From the NCBI RefSeq assembly GCF_000430785.1, contig NZ_KE387248.1:1-64000 (forward strand): a stretch of 64,000 nt of DNA. The letters are read 5' to 3'. Made by a program: the position numbers and the translations under genes. The notes beneath the pieces were generated by a model. It was given only the letters and a program-made list of their open reading frames with translations. It was not told the DNA's origin and made no database searches. Below are positions 28,049 to 37,757 of the stretch, one piece after another (position 1 is the stretch's first letter; each line of letters begins with the position of its first letter). The DNA comes from Ectobacillus panaciterrae DSM 19096. Lineage in GTDB: Bacteria; Bacillota; Bacilli; Bacillales; Bacillaceae_G.

Positions 28049-28690
28049 TTATTTCATTCTCTGTACGAGTGTAGGCTGCCAGCCCTTACTTTCTGCCCAC
28101 TCGATATATACCTTATATTTTTGCTTCGTATCCTTTGCTTGCACTGTTCCAATTGCCTTGTTCGGGCCATTATTGCCAAGAAACAGAATCGTGAGCGTAT
28201 CAGCTGGAATGTTTAACGCATATGAAATCGATTGTGTCATCTCTTTCCAGTCCTGTGAAGAGGAGTCAAACTTTGTTGTATGCGGTTCGCTTTGCGATGT
28301 TCCGATCGGCTTCCAAGATCGGTTTGTGTATGTCTCTGCCACATTCTGATCCTGTTGGCCTTCTATTGTTACTTTCTCGTTTTCTGTTTTAGTTGCCGGC
28401 ACAGTATTTTCTTTTGCTTCGTCTTGTTTCTTTACATCCTCTGTCTTGCTCGTATCCTCTTTCTTGTTTGCCGATTCTTCTTTTTTCTTGGATGACTCCT
28501 TATTCGCTTCCTTCTTCGGTTCCGTTTTCTTTTGCATCGCTGCCTTTTCTCCGGAAGAAGTGAAGAAAACTTGATAAGCAACCGTGACAGCAGCAAGCAA
28601 GACGATTCCGATACATACATTTAACAAAATGCCCTTACGGCGCTTTTGTCTCTTATTTTGCAATCTTGAACCGTCTCCAATTTGTGTCAT
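28049..28690 (-). CDS. yrrS: YrrS family (DUF1510) membrane-anchored protein
   Basis: 213 residues. One membrane span near the N-terminus (GILLNVCIGIVLLAAVTVAY), then a long Lys/Glu-rich low-complexity linker (about 55-115), and a C-terminal DUF1510 domain (ALNIPADTLTILFLGNNGPN). Extracytoplasmic, unknown function, next to the penicillin-binding protein pbpI as in B. subtilis, so a role in wall synthesis is plausible. Start ATG 28690 behind GGGGGTAGGGATA. Confidence 0.9.
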   Translation of the reverse strand: MTQIGDGSRLQNKRQKRRKGILLNVCIGIVLLAAVTVAYQVFFTSSGEKAAMQKKTEPKKEANKESSKKKEESANKKEDTSKTEDVKKQDEAKENTVPATKTENEKVTIEGQQDQNVAETYTNRSWKPIGTSQSEPHTTKFDSSSQDWKEMTQSISYALNIPADTLTILFLGNNGPNKAIGTVQAKDTKQKYKVYIEWAESKGWQPTLVQRMK

Positions 28691-28803
28691 TATCCCTACC
28701 CCCATCAACGTTGTTTTCACATACCTTTTATTGTAGCATCAATTTTGACAGGGTTGAAGAAAATCATGCGGATTGTTACAAAATAAAAACATTTGTTACA
28801 TAG

Positions 28804-30585
28804 TTAACGCGATTCAATATCTTTTTGCTGCTCCCGCTCGGCAATGGCTTTCACATAGTCCATGAAAATTTGCTTCGGAAGATTATCTGCCTTATCTGTT
28901 TCTAAGTCTACCGCTACTAAGGCATATCGAGGATTCTCATACGGAAAGTATGCGGCAAACCATCGATTAACTTTATTGTCTTTCCCTGTTTGAGCAGTGC
29001 CTGTTTTACCGGCTACTGTGAGCGGCAGCGCTTGATACGCCGCTCCTGTTCCGTTCGGCGCCGTAACAACCCCTCTTAACAGCTCTTGTACCTGCTTAAT
29101 CGTTTCAGACGGAAGCTGCTCGCCTTTTTGCTCATGATCTGGAAACCGATATAGCTGTACTCCATTTTTATATTCGATTTCCCGGACTGCCTTTACCTCC
29201 ATCCGTTTTCCGCCGCGGGCGATTGTTGCCATCATGTTCGCTACCGCAAGAGGGGAGAGACGAACATCCTTCTGGCCGATTGACGTTTGCGCAATTGCTT
29301 TTTTGACAGCTTTATCACGCTCGTCTGCCCAAATGATTCCTTCCTTTTCTTCCGGAAGCTGACGAAATGCCGAAAAGTGAAAGACATTCCCCTTCCATCC
29401 TGCTGTTCCTGACATCCCAAGCATATCTGCATATTTTTCAATCATATTTTTATCCTTTTGAACAAGCTCCTGTCCTAAGTCCGCAAACGTGCGATTGCAG
29501 CTGCGCGCGAAGCTGTCTTCGAATGTAAGCATCCCCATAGGGTGCTCTGCAGTCCCTTCTCCGTACGGATTGCTATTGCAGTCAAACATACGCCCCGGCG
29601 TAACGAGGCCGTTATGAAGGGCGGCTGCAGCAATGACGGTTTTAAATACTGAGCCCGGAAACTGCGGAATCAGCATTTGATTTGCAGATCCCGCCTGATA
29701 AGAGCTGGCTGAAGCTGTATTTAAGGAAGGCTTGCTGACAAGGGATAGAATTTCATTTGTTTTCACATCAAGCAGCACAAGACCGCCCTTTTGCAAACCG
29801 GATCCGTTGACGATTTCTTCCGCTTTCGCCTGCAATGATTTATCCATCGTCGTTTGGATGACAACCGGATAGAACGGATTAGCGGGACGCGTATACTTTA
29901 CATTCTTTCCGAATATCGGCTCTCCCTGCCGGTCGACATGGTACAAAAGCTTTGCCTCTCCATCTGTCAGTAAAAATTCATCAAAGGACCGCTGCAAGCC
30001 GGAAATGCCAATCGGTGTTGTTTCTGTAATTTTTCCTTCTGCAAGCTTATCGCTATACTGTTTTTCGAGTTCAGTCTCATTTTGACCCGTAATGCCGATT
30101 AAATGCTCAGCCAGCACTTGCTCTCCTTTTATCCTCGCATTAGCTGCTACAACTCCTGGAATGCCAATTTTATTAACCTTCTCCATTTGTTCTTCTGTCA
30201 GACGCAGAGCTTTTCCTTCGTGCTGAAAAACGAACGGCGTATCAGCGGTGTCTGTCTGCCGGATCAGTTCTTGTGCACTAATTCCCAAAACATCGGCCAG
30301 CTTCTGTGCAGGCCATTCTATATTTTTAAGAAAGGGAAATAAAATCAAACTTGGATGGTAATCATCTGTCAGCGCATCGCCGTTGCGGTCAACAAATCTT
30401 CCTCTCCCATCATCGAGTACTACAGAATGGGTGCGTTGCGCCACGCTTTTCTCCAACAGGTTCACATGCTGATTCGAGAAGGATTCTGTCGAAACGAGCT
30501 GCAGCTGCACAAGTCTTCCAATCAGCAATCCAATCATTCCGATAAAACAGATAAGTACGGAGATTACACGCTTTTTCCGAATCAT
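28804..30585 (-). CDS. pbpI: Class B penicillin-binding protein PbpI
   Basis: 593 residues: an N-terminal membrane span (VISVLICFIGMIGLLIGRLV), a PBP dimerisation domain, and a transpeptidase domain. Active-site motifs are visible: PGSVFKTVIA (SxxK), SCNRTF (SxN) and AGKTGTAQTG (KTG). It cross-links peptidoglycan on the outer membrane face; the B. subtilis orthologue (YrrR) is linked to sporulation. Start ATG 30585 with GATGAGGTG upstream; the 28 preceding codons are open but unsupported. Confidence 0.93.
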   Translation of the reverse strand: MIRKKRVISVLICFIGMIGLLIGRLVQLQLVSTESFSNQHVNLLEKSVAQRTHSVVLDDGRGRFVDRNGDALTDDYHPSLILFPFLKNIEWPAQKLADVLGISAQELIRQTDTADTPFVFQHEGKALRLTEEQMEKVNKIGIPGVVAANARIKGEQVLAEHLIGITGQNETELEKQYSDKLAEGKITETTPIGISGLQRSFDEFLLTDGEAKLLYHVDRQGEPIFGKNVKYTRPANPFYPVVIQTTMDKSLQAKAEEIVNGSGLQKGGLVLLDVKTNEILSLVSKPSLNTASASSYQAGSANQMLIPQFPGSVFKTVIAAAALHNGLVTPGRMFDCNSNPYGEGTAEHPMGMLTFEDSFARSCNRTFADLGQELVQKDKNMIEKYADMLGMSGTAGWKGNVFHFSAFRQLPEEKEGIIWADERDKAVKKAIAQTSIGQKDVRLSPLAVANMMATIARGGKRMEVKAVREIEYKNGVQLYRFPDHEQKGEQLPSETIKQVQELLRGVVTAPNGTGAAYQALPLTVAGKTGTAQTGKDNKVNRWFAAYFPYENPRYALVAVDLETDKADNLPKQIFMDYVKAIAEREQQKDIESR

Positions 30586-30667
30586 ATAAAAAAACACCTC
30601 ATCTATCAGTTTCGACGAGGTGTTACGTGTTTCATACATAGAGCTGTAAGGTTTATGTAATTCCGGC

Positions 30668-30712
30668 AAAATTGCCGAAGCAGCGAAACAACGATTTCGC
30701 TGTTCTTATTTT
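30668..30712 (-). terminator. Paired hairpins after greA
   Basis: CAGCGAAA/TTTCGCTG and CGGCAA/TTGCCG hairpins in the greA-pbpI gap; likely termination of greA, though the T-tract is poor. Confidence 0.45.
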
Positions 30713-31182
30713 ACAGATACAATTTTAACCTTCATGTCTCCGCCCGGTGTTTGCACCATTACTTGGTCGCCGATTTGCTTGCCAAGCAGGCTTCTTGCAA
30801 TCGGAGAGTCGTTGGAGATTTTTCCTTCAAACGGGTCTGCCTCTGCACTTCCCACAATTGTATATGTTTCTTCGTCACCGTCCGGCAATTCTACGAACGT
30901 GACGGATTTGCCAAGGGACACTGTTGTAGAATTTTCTACATTTTCTTCAATAATAACAGCGTTGCGAATCATATTTTCAATTTGCGTAACGCGGCCTTCT
31001 ACGAAAGCTTGCTCGTCCTTCGCAGCGTCATACTCAGAGTTTTCGGAAAGGTCGCCAAAGCTGCGTGCGATTTTAATACGCTCTACTACTTCTTTGCGCT
31101 TTACCGTTTTTAAGTATTCTAATTCTTGCTCAAGCTTGTCTTTCCCAGCTTGCGTCATTGGATATGTTTTTTCAGTTGCCAT
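30706..31182 (-). CDS. greA: Transcription elongation factor GreA
   Basis: Rescues backtracked RNA polymerase by stimulating transcript cleavage. 158 residues: N-terminal coiled coil with the acidic tip ([15 protein letters not shown]) and C-terminal globular domain ([20 protein letters not shown]). ATG 31182 follows AAAGGAGTGG. It stands alone between two terminator hairpins. Confidence 0.97.
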   Translation of the reverse strand: MATEKTYPMTQAGKDKLEQELEYLKTVKRKEVVERIKIARSFGDLSENSEYDAAKDEQAFVEGRVTQIENMIRNAVIIEENVENSTTVSLGKSVTFVELPDGDEETYTIVGSAEADPFEGKISNDSPIARSLLGKQIGDQVMVQTPGGDMKVKIVSVK

Positions 31183-31244
31183 GTTTTCCACTCCTTTTTG
31201 TGTCTACCAATCCCCGTCATGAGGAGTCTGCCATATAAAGATGG

Positions 31245-31266
31245 CCTCACCCGGCACCGGGTGAGG
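31245..31266. terminator. Hairpin between udk and greA
   Basis: CCTCACCCGG / CCGGGTGAGG perfect 10-bp stem with a 2-base loop. Likely terminator of udk; short T-run on the minus strand (CCATCTTTAT). Confidence 0.6.
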
Positions 31267-31335
31267 TTTGCATGTTTCATTGTATTCGATAAATAGAGAA
31301 AAAATCCCTTCTAATCGACGTCTTTTTCTATGCTA

Positions 31336-31974
31336 TTACAAATTTGTAATTTGTTCAAGAATTGTTCCAATCTTTGTCACCATCAAATCGATTGCAACGT
31401 GGTTTTGACCGCCTTCCGGAATGATAATATCCGCATATTTCTTAGAAGGCTCAATGAACTGATTATGCATAGGGCGCACAACGTTCACGTACTGATTAAT
31501 TACAGAATCCATTGTGCGGCCGCGTTCTTCAATATCGCGCTGCATACGACGCAAAATGCGAATATCTGCATCTGTATCCACAAATAGCTTAATATCCATT
31601 AAGTCACGAAGACGCTTGTCCTCTAGAACTAGAATGCCTTCTAGAATAATGACATCCTTCGGCTCAACGTGAATCGTTTCATCAGAGCGCGTGTGGAACT
31701 TGTAATCGTATACCGGTTTCGCAATCTGTTCGTATTTCAGAAGCTGCTTAATATGTTCAATTAACAAATCATTGTCGAACGCAAGCGGATGATCGTAGTT
31801 CGTTTTTAAACGTTCCTCAAACGGCACTTCACTTTGATCTTTATAATAATAGTCCTGCTCCAGCATTAAGATGGAATGACCATGAAAATGATCGAAAATC
31901 GCTTTTGTTACGCTCGTTTTTCCCGAACCAGAACCCCCGGCAATCCCGATGACAACAGGCGTTTTCTTCCCCAT
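31336..31974 (-). CDS. udk: Uridine kinase
   Basis: Phosphorylates uridine and cytidine in pyrimidine salvage. 212 residues, P-loop [15 protein letters not shown] at 11-25, then the nucleoside-binding [20 protein letters not shown]. The lid shows [17 protein letters not shown]. Downstream of trhP2 by 17 bp and probably cotranscribed. Ribosome site AAGCGGG. Confidence 0.97.
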   Translation of the reverse strand: MGKKTPVVIGIAGGSGSGKTSVTKAIFDHFHGHSILMLEQDYYYKDQSEVPFEERLKTNYDHPLAFDNDLLIEHIKQLLKYEQIAKPVYDYKFHTRSDETIHVEPKDVIILEGILVLEDKRLRDLMDIKLFVDTDADIRILRRMQRDIEERGRTMDSVINQYVNVVRPMHNQFIEPSKKYADIIIPEGGQNHVAIDLMVTKIGTILEQITNL

Positions 31975-31991
31975 TCGTACTACCCGCTTTC

Positions 31992-33275
31992 TTATTGAAG
32001 TATGCTTTTTCTCATCATGTTGTAAGGATGTACCGGCTGTTCTACTTTGATTTTTACAATTTCAAGCGGATGTCTCGCTGCGTCTAACTCATTCCCGTCT
32101 TTATCCCAAATGACTTCGACCTTTTGATTGAAGTTTTCAATTTCAGGCCCGAAAAATTCTACTTCTTGTCCCGGTTTGAAGTGATTGCGCTGCTGAATTG
32201 TTGCGATTTTCGTTTCCGGATCATAATCGAGCACAAGGCCTACGAAATCATACATTGTTTTCTTACTATGATTTCCATACATTTGTTCTTGATACCCTGG
32301 AATTCCTTCAAAAAAGGCGGAAGCTGTGTCACGGTTTGCGCATTTATCCAGCTCTTCAATCCATTCTTGCTTGAAGACGAAGTTATCTGGATCCGCGCAG
32401 TATGCATCAATTACTTTACGATATACGCTAACGACAGTAGCTACATAGTGAATGGACTTCATGCGGCCTTCAATTTTCAAGCTGTCGACACCGATTTCAA
32501 TCATTTTCGGAATAGACTGTACAAGCGTCAAGTCTTTCGGACTCATCGCAAAAGGAGCATCTCCTTCTTCAAACAAGGCAATCTCTTCTGCATCTTTGTT
32601 TTGGGATGTTGTTTGAATTAAATCATAATCCCAGCGGCAGGATTGACAGCAGCCGCCGCGGTTGCTGTCGCGTGCTGTCATATGATTGCTTAATGTACAT
32701 CTTCCGGAGTATGCAATGCACATCGCGCCATGGATAAAGGCTTCAATCTCAATATCGACCTTCTCCTTAATTTCTTTAATTTCTTCGTAGCTTGTTTCGC
32801 GCGCCAATACAAGACGGTGTAAACCTTCTTCCTTCCAATACTGCGCCGCTTTCCAGTTGGACAAGGACTGCTGCGTGCTTAAGTGAATTTCTAGAGAAGG
32901 CGCTGCTTGCCGGCATGTTTCAATGATAAGCGGATCAGCAACGATAATGCCTGTTACACCGGCACGCTCGATTCCTTGTAAATATTCTTCCAAACCTTCC
33001 ATATTTTCATTATGTGCAAAAATGTTTGTTGTTACATATATTTTTGCACCGTATTGATTTGCAAACTGAACGCCTTCTGCCATTTCTTCAAGTGTGAAGT
33101 TGTCAGCATTGGAGCGAAGGCCGAATTCCTGACCGCCAATGAATACAGCGTCTGCGCCGTAGCGGACAGCAATTTTCAGCTTTTCCAAGTTGCCGGCAGG
33201 CGCCAATAGTTCCGGCTTTTTCACAATCACACGTTTTCCGTCGACAATTTGTGAAATTTCTTTAACAGTCGTCAT
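31992..33275 (-). CDS. trhP2: tRNA 5-hydroxyuridine synthesis protein (U32 peptidase family)
   Basis: 427 residues. [20 protein letters not shown] opens the U32 fold; ALCI-type [16 protein letters not shown] and [14 protein letters not shown] supply the four-cysteine cluster expected for an iron-sulfur centre. B. subtilis YrrO. With TrhP1 it hydroxylates U34 of several tRNAs in a prephenate-dependent way, the precursor of mo5U. Sits in trmR-trhP1-trhP2-udk; trhP1 ends 16 bp upstream. Confidence 0.92.
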   Translation of the reverse strand: MTTVKEISQIVDGKRVIVKKPELLAPAGNLEKLKIAVRYGADAVFIGGQEFGLRSNADNFTLEEMAEGVQFANQYGAKIYVTTNIFAHNENMEGLEEYLQGIERAGVTGIIVADPLIIETCRQAAPSLEIHLSTQQSLSNWKAAQYWKEEGLHRLVLARETSYEEIKEIKEKVDIEIEAFIHGAMCIAYSGRCTLSNHMTARDSNRGGCCQSCRWDYDLIQTTSQNKDAEEIALFEEGDAPFAMSPKDLTLVQSIPKMIEIGVDSLKIEGRMKSIHYVATVVSVYRKVIDAYCADPDNFVFKQEWIEELDKCANRDTASAFFEGIPGYQEQMYGNHSKKTMYDFVGLVLDYDPETKIATIQQRNHFKPGQEVEFFGPEIENFNQKVEVIWDKDGNELDAARHPLEIVKIKVEQPVHPYNMMRKSILQ

Positions 33276-33291
33276 GGGTTTGCCCTCCTTC

Positions 33292-34230
33292 TTAATATAC
33301 TGTTTCTTTATAGAAGAATCCGGTATCTAACGGACGGTTTACCGGCTGTAATTCCTCAATTTCTTTATATAACTGATCTTTCGCTTCGTAGTATGCATCG
33401 CGATCCTCTGCACATAAATCAATCGCTTGGCGGTATTTTTTCGTTACCTCTATCATATACTCAGAACTTTTTAGAATACCGTCAATCTTGAAAGAGTCAA
33501 CTCCAGCCTCAATCAGCTCTTCAAGCTCATCAATAATGCAAATATCGTTGGGGCTCATGATATGCGTTCCGTTTTCATCTTCAAAAACAGGATACTTGCT
33601 GTTGCGCTCTTTATCATGCAGGAACATATTCTTCTCGCGCTTTTTGTTTTCAATTTCCAATTCGCGCCCTTGATACTCGAAGTAGTTGCCGATTAGAGAA
33701 CGCTTGGATTGAAACATACAGGTCATACCGTGAACCTGCACTTCAATTTCCACTTCTGCATGCTCTTTAATATCAAGAATCGCATCAAAGCTCAGTTCAC
33801 GTGCAAGAACAGCACGCTTCGCCCCTTTTCGTCCCCAGTAGTTGCATGTAAACCAGTTCGTTGCCGTTGTTTCTGTGTTCCAGTGCAGCTTCATTCCAGG
33901 CGCCGCTTCACGAACCGCCATTAATACAGCAGGATCGCCGAATACAATCGCATCCACGCCCGCTTCTTTTAGAAACGCCACATAATCGGTTAAATCCTCT
34001 ACCTTTTCGTTATGGAACAGGGCGTTCATTGCCGCGTATACTTTTACATTATTCTGATGTGCTGCTTCTACTGCTTTTTTCACATCTTCGCGAGAAAATT
34101 CGCCCGCTAAACGAATACCAAACTTTTGCTCGCCGATTATAATTGCATCTGCACCTGCTTTCGCAAGCGCCTCTATATCTTCAACCTTATTTGGTGTTAC
34201 TAGCAATTCAGGTTTTTTCAATATTCTCAC
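33292..34230 (-). CDS. trhP1: tRNA 5-hydroxyuridine synthesis protein (U32 family, second subunit)
   Basis: 312 residues, B. subtilis YrrN. U32 family: KKPELLVTPNKVEDIEALAK, ELSFDAILDIKEHAE, and VHGMTCMFQSKRSLIGNYF. It lacks the full cysteine cluster of its partner, consistent with a heteromeric arrangement. Start overlaps trmR by 4 bp, so the two steps (hydroxylation, then methylation) are translationally coupled. Confidence 0.9.
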   Translation of the reverse strand: MRILKKPELLVTPNKVEDIEALAKAGADAIIIGEQKFGIRLAGEFSREDVKKAVEAAHQNNVKVYAAMNALFHNEKVEDLTDYVAFLKEAGVDAIVFGDPAVLMAVREAAPGMKLHWNTETTATNWFTCNYWGRKGAKRAVLARELSFDAILDIKEHAEVEIEVQVHGMTCMFQSKRSLIGNYFEYQGRELEIENKKREKNMFLHDKERNSKYPVFEDENGTHIMSPNDICIIDELEELIEAGVDSFKIDGILKSSEYMIEVTKKYRQAIDLCAEDRDAYYEAKDQLYKEIEELQPVNRPLDTGFFYKETVY

Positions 34231-34865
34231 CTCTTCTTTTTGCTGACCGCCACTCCATCGCCAATCGGAAAAATCGTTGTATCGTATTTAGGATGCGTCA
34301 TTAACCATTCATTATAGGTCTTTATCTTCTTCACTAAACTGCGAATGCGCTTATTTTCGATATTTTCTTCTGCAACAAGCCCGCGAAACAACACGTTATC
34401 TGTAATGATGACACCTTCATCGTTCAAAAGCGGCTCATACAGCTCGAAAAATCGCTGATACTGACCTTTAGCAGCATCAATAAAAATTACATCAAACGTT
34501 CCGTGCTTGCTCACTTGCCCGAATGTTTCGAGTGCATCTCCGAACAGAAGAGAGATGCGATTTTGCAAACCGGCTGTCTCTATATATGATACAGCTTTCT
34601 CATATCGCTCTATATCGCGTTCAATCGTTACAACATCGGCATCCGCTGCTTTTACCATTCGAATGCCAGAATAGCCGATTGCCGCACCGATTTCAAGAAT
34701 TGATTTTGGCTGTATGAGACGAAGCATTTGCAGCATAAATTCCATGCCGAGCTTATCCATAATCGGCACTTCATGCTCAACCGCATATTGCTCCATCTCC
34801 AAAATAAGCGAATCGTTTTGATTGATAAAAGAAAGCAAATACTCTTGTACTGCATCTTGTTCCAT
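34227..34865 (-). CDS. trmR: tRNA 5-hydroxyuridine methyltransferase
   Basis: 212 residues, B. subtilis YrrM. Class I O-methyltransferase of the catechol-OMT type: SILEIGAAIGYSGIRMVK (motif I), DVVTIERDIER, FDVIFIDAAKGQYQRFFELY and ITDNVLFRG. Methylates ho5U34 to mo5U34, widening wobble decoding. First gene of the trmR-trhP1-trhP2 unit. Ribosome site GGAGG. Confidence 0.92.
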   Translation of the reverse strand: MEQDAVQEYLLSFINQNDSLILEMEQYAVEHEVPIMDKLGMEFMLQMLRLIQPKSILEIGAAIGYSGIRMVKAADADVVTIERDIERYEKAVSYIETAGLQNRISLLFGDALETFGQVSKHGTFDVIFIDAAKGQYQRFFELYEPLLNDEGVIITDNVLFRGLVAEENIENKRIRSLVKKIKTYNEWLMTHPKYDTTIFPIGDGVAVSKKKR

Positions 34866-34899
34866 CTTGAGAACCTCCTTTCGTCAGGAGAACTTTCCT

Positions 34900-35090
34900 A
34901 TATAAAGTGAAACTTCAGCAACAGGACTGTTTTTCCCCGTTGCTGTTAGTCAAACGAGCTTCTTTGTTGTCTGCCTAAAAAGCAACTCGGCAGTGTGCAG
35001 AGCACTGTAAAATACAAGCCATGCTCAGTGCCGGCTTGTACGTTCTTACATGTATGCAAAAGCAGAAATTCTGCCGTTTTTTAATCCGAT
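34900..35090. other. trmR-mltG gap with several hairpins
   Basis: About 190 bp with at least three hairpins on either strand: CAGCAAC/GTTGCTG (about 34916-34947), CAGTG/CACTG near 35000, and ACAAGCC/GGCTTGT (about 35011-35040). No gene. It could be a structured leader of trmR or a decayed repeat; I cannot place it in a known RNA class. Confidence 0.3.
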
Positions 35091-35108
35091 ACATTTTACC
35101 ATAAAAAG

Positions 35109-35143
35109 ATGAGAGATGCGAACTTTTTATTTCGCATCTCTCT
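35109..35143 (-). terminator. Terminator of mltG
   Basis: GAGAGATGCGAA / TTCGCATCTCTC, 12-bp perfect stem, followed by ATCTTTTTA on the minus strand. Confidence 0.85.
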
Positions 35144-35149
35144 ATGCAG

Positions 35150-36229
35150 CTATTGCTGCGATGTAATATATTTTGCTTTTAAAGCATTATGCTCTTCCAG
35201 CGTTTTCGCAAAAAACACTTCTCCGCTCGGCGCGGCAAGGAAGTAATAGTAATCTGTTTGGGCAGGCTCTAATGCGGCTTTCAATGAAGGTTCCCCGGCA
35301 TTTGCAATCGGTCCTACAGGCAGCCCTTTAATCACATAGGTATTGTAAGGGGAATTCACCTTTAAATCTCCATACAGTACCCTCTCTTTATGCTTGCCAA
35401 GCGCATACAGCACAGTCGGATCCGTTTGCAGCGGCATGTTTACTTTTAAACGATTATAAAATACGCTTGCAATTTTTTGGCGATCTGTAGCTGCAGTCGC
35501 TTCTTCCTCAATGAGAGAGCTAATTGTCAAGAATTGATGTACGTCCAGGTGCTTATTTTGAATAGTTGCCATATTTTGTGTTACGAATGCATTCGTTTTA
35601 TTCAGCATAGGAGCAATAATTTCATCAAGTGTATTTGACTTTTTGTAATATGAATACGTTGCTGGATATAAGTATCCCTCCAGCTTGTATTTAATATTTT
35701 GATCCTTCAGTTTATCCGTGATAAGCTGCGGGTACGTTCCCTTAAGCTTGTCGATGAATGCCGGATCATTCAATTGACGAATGACATCATCTTTGTTCAA
35801 TTTGAATTCCTTAGCAATGATATCCGCAATTTCCACCAGCTGAGAGCCTTCCGGGATTGTAATTTTATAGCGCACCGGATTGAATACTTGGCCGCCCGTA
35901 ATGTGGTCTGCCACTTCTTTTACGCTCATAGAAGGACTAAGCAAATATGTGCCGGCTTTTAGCCCGTGTTGATAATTTGCCTTTACATAGTATTGGAATA
36001 CTTTTCCGCTCTTTACAATCCTGTTCTCCTCTAACACCTGTCCGATACCGGCAGTAGATGTGCCAGGTGCAATTGTAACTTCTTTTTGTTCTTTGCTCTT
36101 CGCATCCACAGGCTTTAGTGCGGATGCTACATATATATAGCCAGCCAAGCCAATCAGTACAATAATCAGCAAAACGGCTGCCGCACTTCTTCGCCTTTTC
36201 TTCTTTTTCGCTTGCTCATTCCAATTCAT
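35150..36229 (-). CDS. mltG: Endolytic murein transglycosylase MltG
   Basis: 359 residues. One N-terminal membrane span (AAAVLLIIVLIGLAGYIYVA), a LysM-like stretch (RYKITIPEGSQLVEIADIIA) and the YceG catalytic domain with the key glutamate in SSLIEEEATAATDRQKIASV and the conserved LQTDPTVLYALG and NTYVIKGLPVGPIANAG. It cuts nascent glycan strands at the membrane. Start ATG 36229 or TTG 36232, behind GGGAGGG. Confidence 0.93.
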   Translation of the reverse strand: MNWNEQAKKKKRRRSAAAVLLIIVLIGLAGYIYVASALKPVDAKSKEQKEVTIAPGTSTAGIGQVLEENRIVKSGKVFQYYVKANYQHGLKAGTYLLSPSMSVKEVADHITGGQVFNPVRYKITIPEGSQLVEIADIIAKEFKLNKDDVIRQLNDPAFIDKLKGTYPQLITDKLKDQNIKYKLEGYLYPATYSYYKKSNTLDEIIAPMLNKTNAFVTQNMATIQNKHLDVHQFLTISSLIEEEATAATDRQKIASVFYNRLKVNMPLQTDPTVLYALGKHKERVLYGDLKVNSPYNTYVIKGLPVGPIANAGEPSLKAALEPAQTDYYYFLAAPSGEVFFAKTLEEHNALKAKYITSQQ

Positions 36230-36306
36230 CAAACAGCGTTTCCCTCCCTTTCATCTGTATCATTATACTACAACAAAACGACTTTTTTCGATATTATTCT
36301 ACATAC

Positions 36307-36425
36307 ACACGAAAAGCGGAGCCGGCTCGTTCAGCTCCGGAAGGCAGAGGTTCTTCACCCAAAAAGGCGCTTTTTGCCTTTATGGGTGAAGGTTCTCTGA
36401 CAGGAGGAGCTTGCCGGCGGAGCTA
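36307..36425. repeat. Long imperfect hairpin repeat
   Basis: AGCTCCGGAAGGCAGAGGTT... pairs across a central AAAAAGGCGCTTTTTGCCTTT loop with ...GGGTGAAGGTTCTCTGACAG, giving a stem of roughly 28 bp with mismatches. Its opening, AAAAGCGGAGCCGGCTCGTT, recurs as AAAAGCGCAGCCGGCTCGTT at 36617-36636, on the other side of MITE copy D. The MITE thus appears to have landed in, or beside, this older repeat. Confidence 0.55.
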
Positions 36426-36607
36426 TATAAATGATTTATAATTTCGACATATGAACCGCTGCTATACAGAACAAAAGGCAGCCTGCACTCGCTTCCTCTC
36501 TCTTACCCTTGTATGTGGGGGCAGGAAAAGGGTTGGACCGCTTCTATGCTCCGCCAGATGCTCTTTCCTCACTACAAAAAGACGTTTTTTTATTCAGTTG
36601 TATATAG
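36423..36607 (+). repeat. MITE-like repeat, copy D (185 bp)
   Basis: Left end CTATATAAATGATTTAT, right end ATTCAGTTGTATATAG. Contains CAGAACAAAAGGCAGCCTGC and the GGCAGGAAAAGGGTTGGACC module with TATGCTCCGCC. Lies in the mltG-yrzB gap. Confidence 0.85.
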
Positions 36608-36651
36608 ACACCACCCAAAAGCGCAGCCGGCTCGTTCCTATCCACAAAGAA

Positions 36652-36684
36652 ACGGACTGCTTTCACAGTCCGTTCCCCTTTTTT
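36652..36684. terminator. Bidirectional terminator at yrzB
   Basis: AACGGACTG / CAGTCCGTT stem with a T-tract on the plus strand (CCCCTTTTTT) and a weaker one on the minus strand; adjoins the yrzB stop. Confidence 0.7.
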
Positions 36685-36988
36685 ATTCTTCGCCTTCTTC
36701 ATCCATAAGAGTGTTGAATACTTCTTGCACCATTTCCCACTCTTCTTCGCTCTCGATTGGAACAAGTCTTCCGCCTGCTTCGTCGCCTTCATCCGGCTCT
36801 ACGATAGCAGCATCGTAAATCGGCTCTCCATCTTCGTCATACTCGCCGATTGGAGCGTACACTACATATATTTTGTCGCCAAAGCGATCAGATGGGAAAG
36901 TTAAAACGATATCGCATAAATGCTCGTTGCCATCCTCATCTACAATGGTAATTTGATTTTCATCGATAATATCGTTTTTTTCTGTCAT
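36683..36988 (-). CDS. yrzB: DUF1292 family protein YrzB
   Basis: 101 residues, very acidic. ITIVDEDGNEHLCDIVLTFP is the DUF1292 signature. Function unknown. Always follows ireB-ruvX in Firmicutes, as here (12 bp after ruvX). Cytoplasmic, no catalytic motif. Confidence 0.92.
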   Translation of the reverse strand: MTEKNDIIDENQITIVDEDGNEHLCDIVLTFPSDRFGDKIYVVYAPIGEYDEDGEPIYDAAIVEPDEGDEAGGRLVPIESEEEWEMVQEVFNTLMDEEGEE

Positions 36989-37000
36989 TGTTCTTCACTC

Positions 37001-37417
37001 CTATTGTTTACTGTCTAGATAGCCTTGCAAAATAACAACAGCCGCCATTTTATCAATCACTTGTTTGCGTTTTTTGCGGCTCACATCCGCTGAAATGAGC
37101 AGGCGCTCTGCCGCCATCGTAGAAAGACGCTCGTCCCACATGATGACCTCAAGGCCGGAAAACTCGCGCAAATCCTCGGCAAACTGCTGGCATGCTTCGC
37201 CGCGCGGACCGATAGTGCCGTTCATATTTTTCGGCAGCCCTACTACTATTTTATCCACATTATACTGTTTTACTAATTCTGCGATACGAGCGAATCCAAA
37301 TTCGTTTCGCTCTTCATTGATTCTGATCGTTTCAATGCCTTGAGCCGTCCAGCCCATTTCATCGCTGATCGCGACACCAACTGTTTTCGTGCCGACATCT
37401 AAACCTAATATGCGCAT
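37001..37417 (-). CDS. ruvX: RuvX/YqgF, Holliday-junction resolvase-like RNase
   Basis: 138 residues with an RNase H fold: [19 protein letters not shown] carries the first catalytic Asp, [17 protein letters not shown] the substrate loop and [15 protein letters not shown] the second acidic pair. Family members process rRNA 5' ends or branched DNA. Two bases separate it from ireB. Confidence 0.94.
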   Translation of the reverse strand: MRILGLDVGTKTVGVAISDEMGWTAQGIETIRINEERNEFGFARIAELVKQYNVDKIVVGLPKNMNGTIGPRGEACQQFAEDLREFSGLEVIMWDERLSTMAAERLLISADVSRKKRKQVIDKMAAVVILQGYLDSKQ

Positions 37418-37419
37418 AA

Positions 37420-37686
37420 TTAATCCTCACGATGATTCTTTAAATACGATTTCACCAGTTCTTCAATCAGTTCGTCACGCTCAAGCTTGCGGATAATGTT
37501 GCGAGCATCTTTATGACGAGGTATGTATGCTGGATCTCCGCTTAACAAATAACCCACGATTTGATTAATCGGATTATATCCTTTTTCTTGAAGTGCATCA
37601 TAAACCGTAAATAATACATCATTTACTTGGACGCTTTGCTTTTCTTCCTGAAAAGTAAACTTCATTGTTTTATCGAATGGGTCCAC
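37420..37686 (-). CDS. yrzL: IreB family regulatory phosphoprotein
   Basis: 88 residues from a GTG start at 37686 behind GTGAGGTGC; the longer frame is open but unsupported. [20 protein letters not shown] and [18 protein letters not shown], followed by [14 protein letters not shown], identify the IreB/YrzL family, a target of the PASTA kinase in enterococci. Between alaS and ruvX, the conserved order. Confidence 0.92.
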   Translation of the reverse strand: MDPFDKTMKFTFQEEKQSVQVNDVLFTVYDALQEKGYNPINQIVGYLLSGDPAYIPRHKDARNIIRKLERDELIEELVKSYLKNHRED

Positions 37687-37757
37687 ATTAAGCACCTCAC
37701 TTTGAATGGGGATAGGGAGAAGACATCCTCTCCCTATCATTGTACACCAATTACCTA

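Noticed and set aside
36451-36818. Short plus-strand frames of 85 and 101 codons
   Set aside because: They run through MITE copy D and antisense to yrzB.
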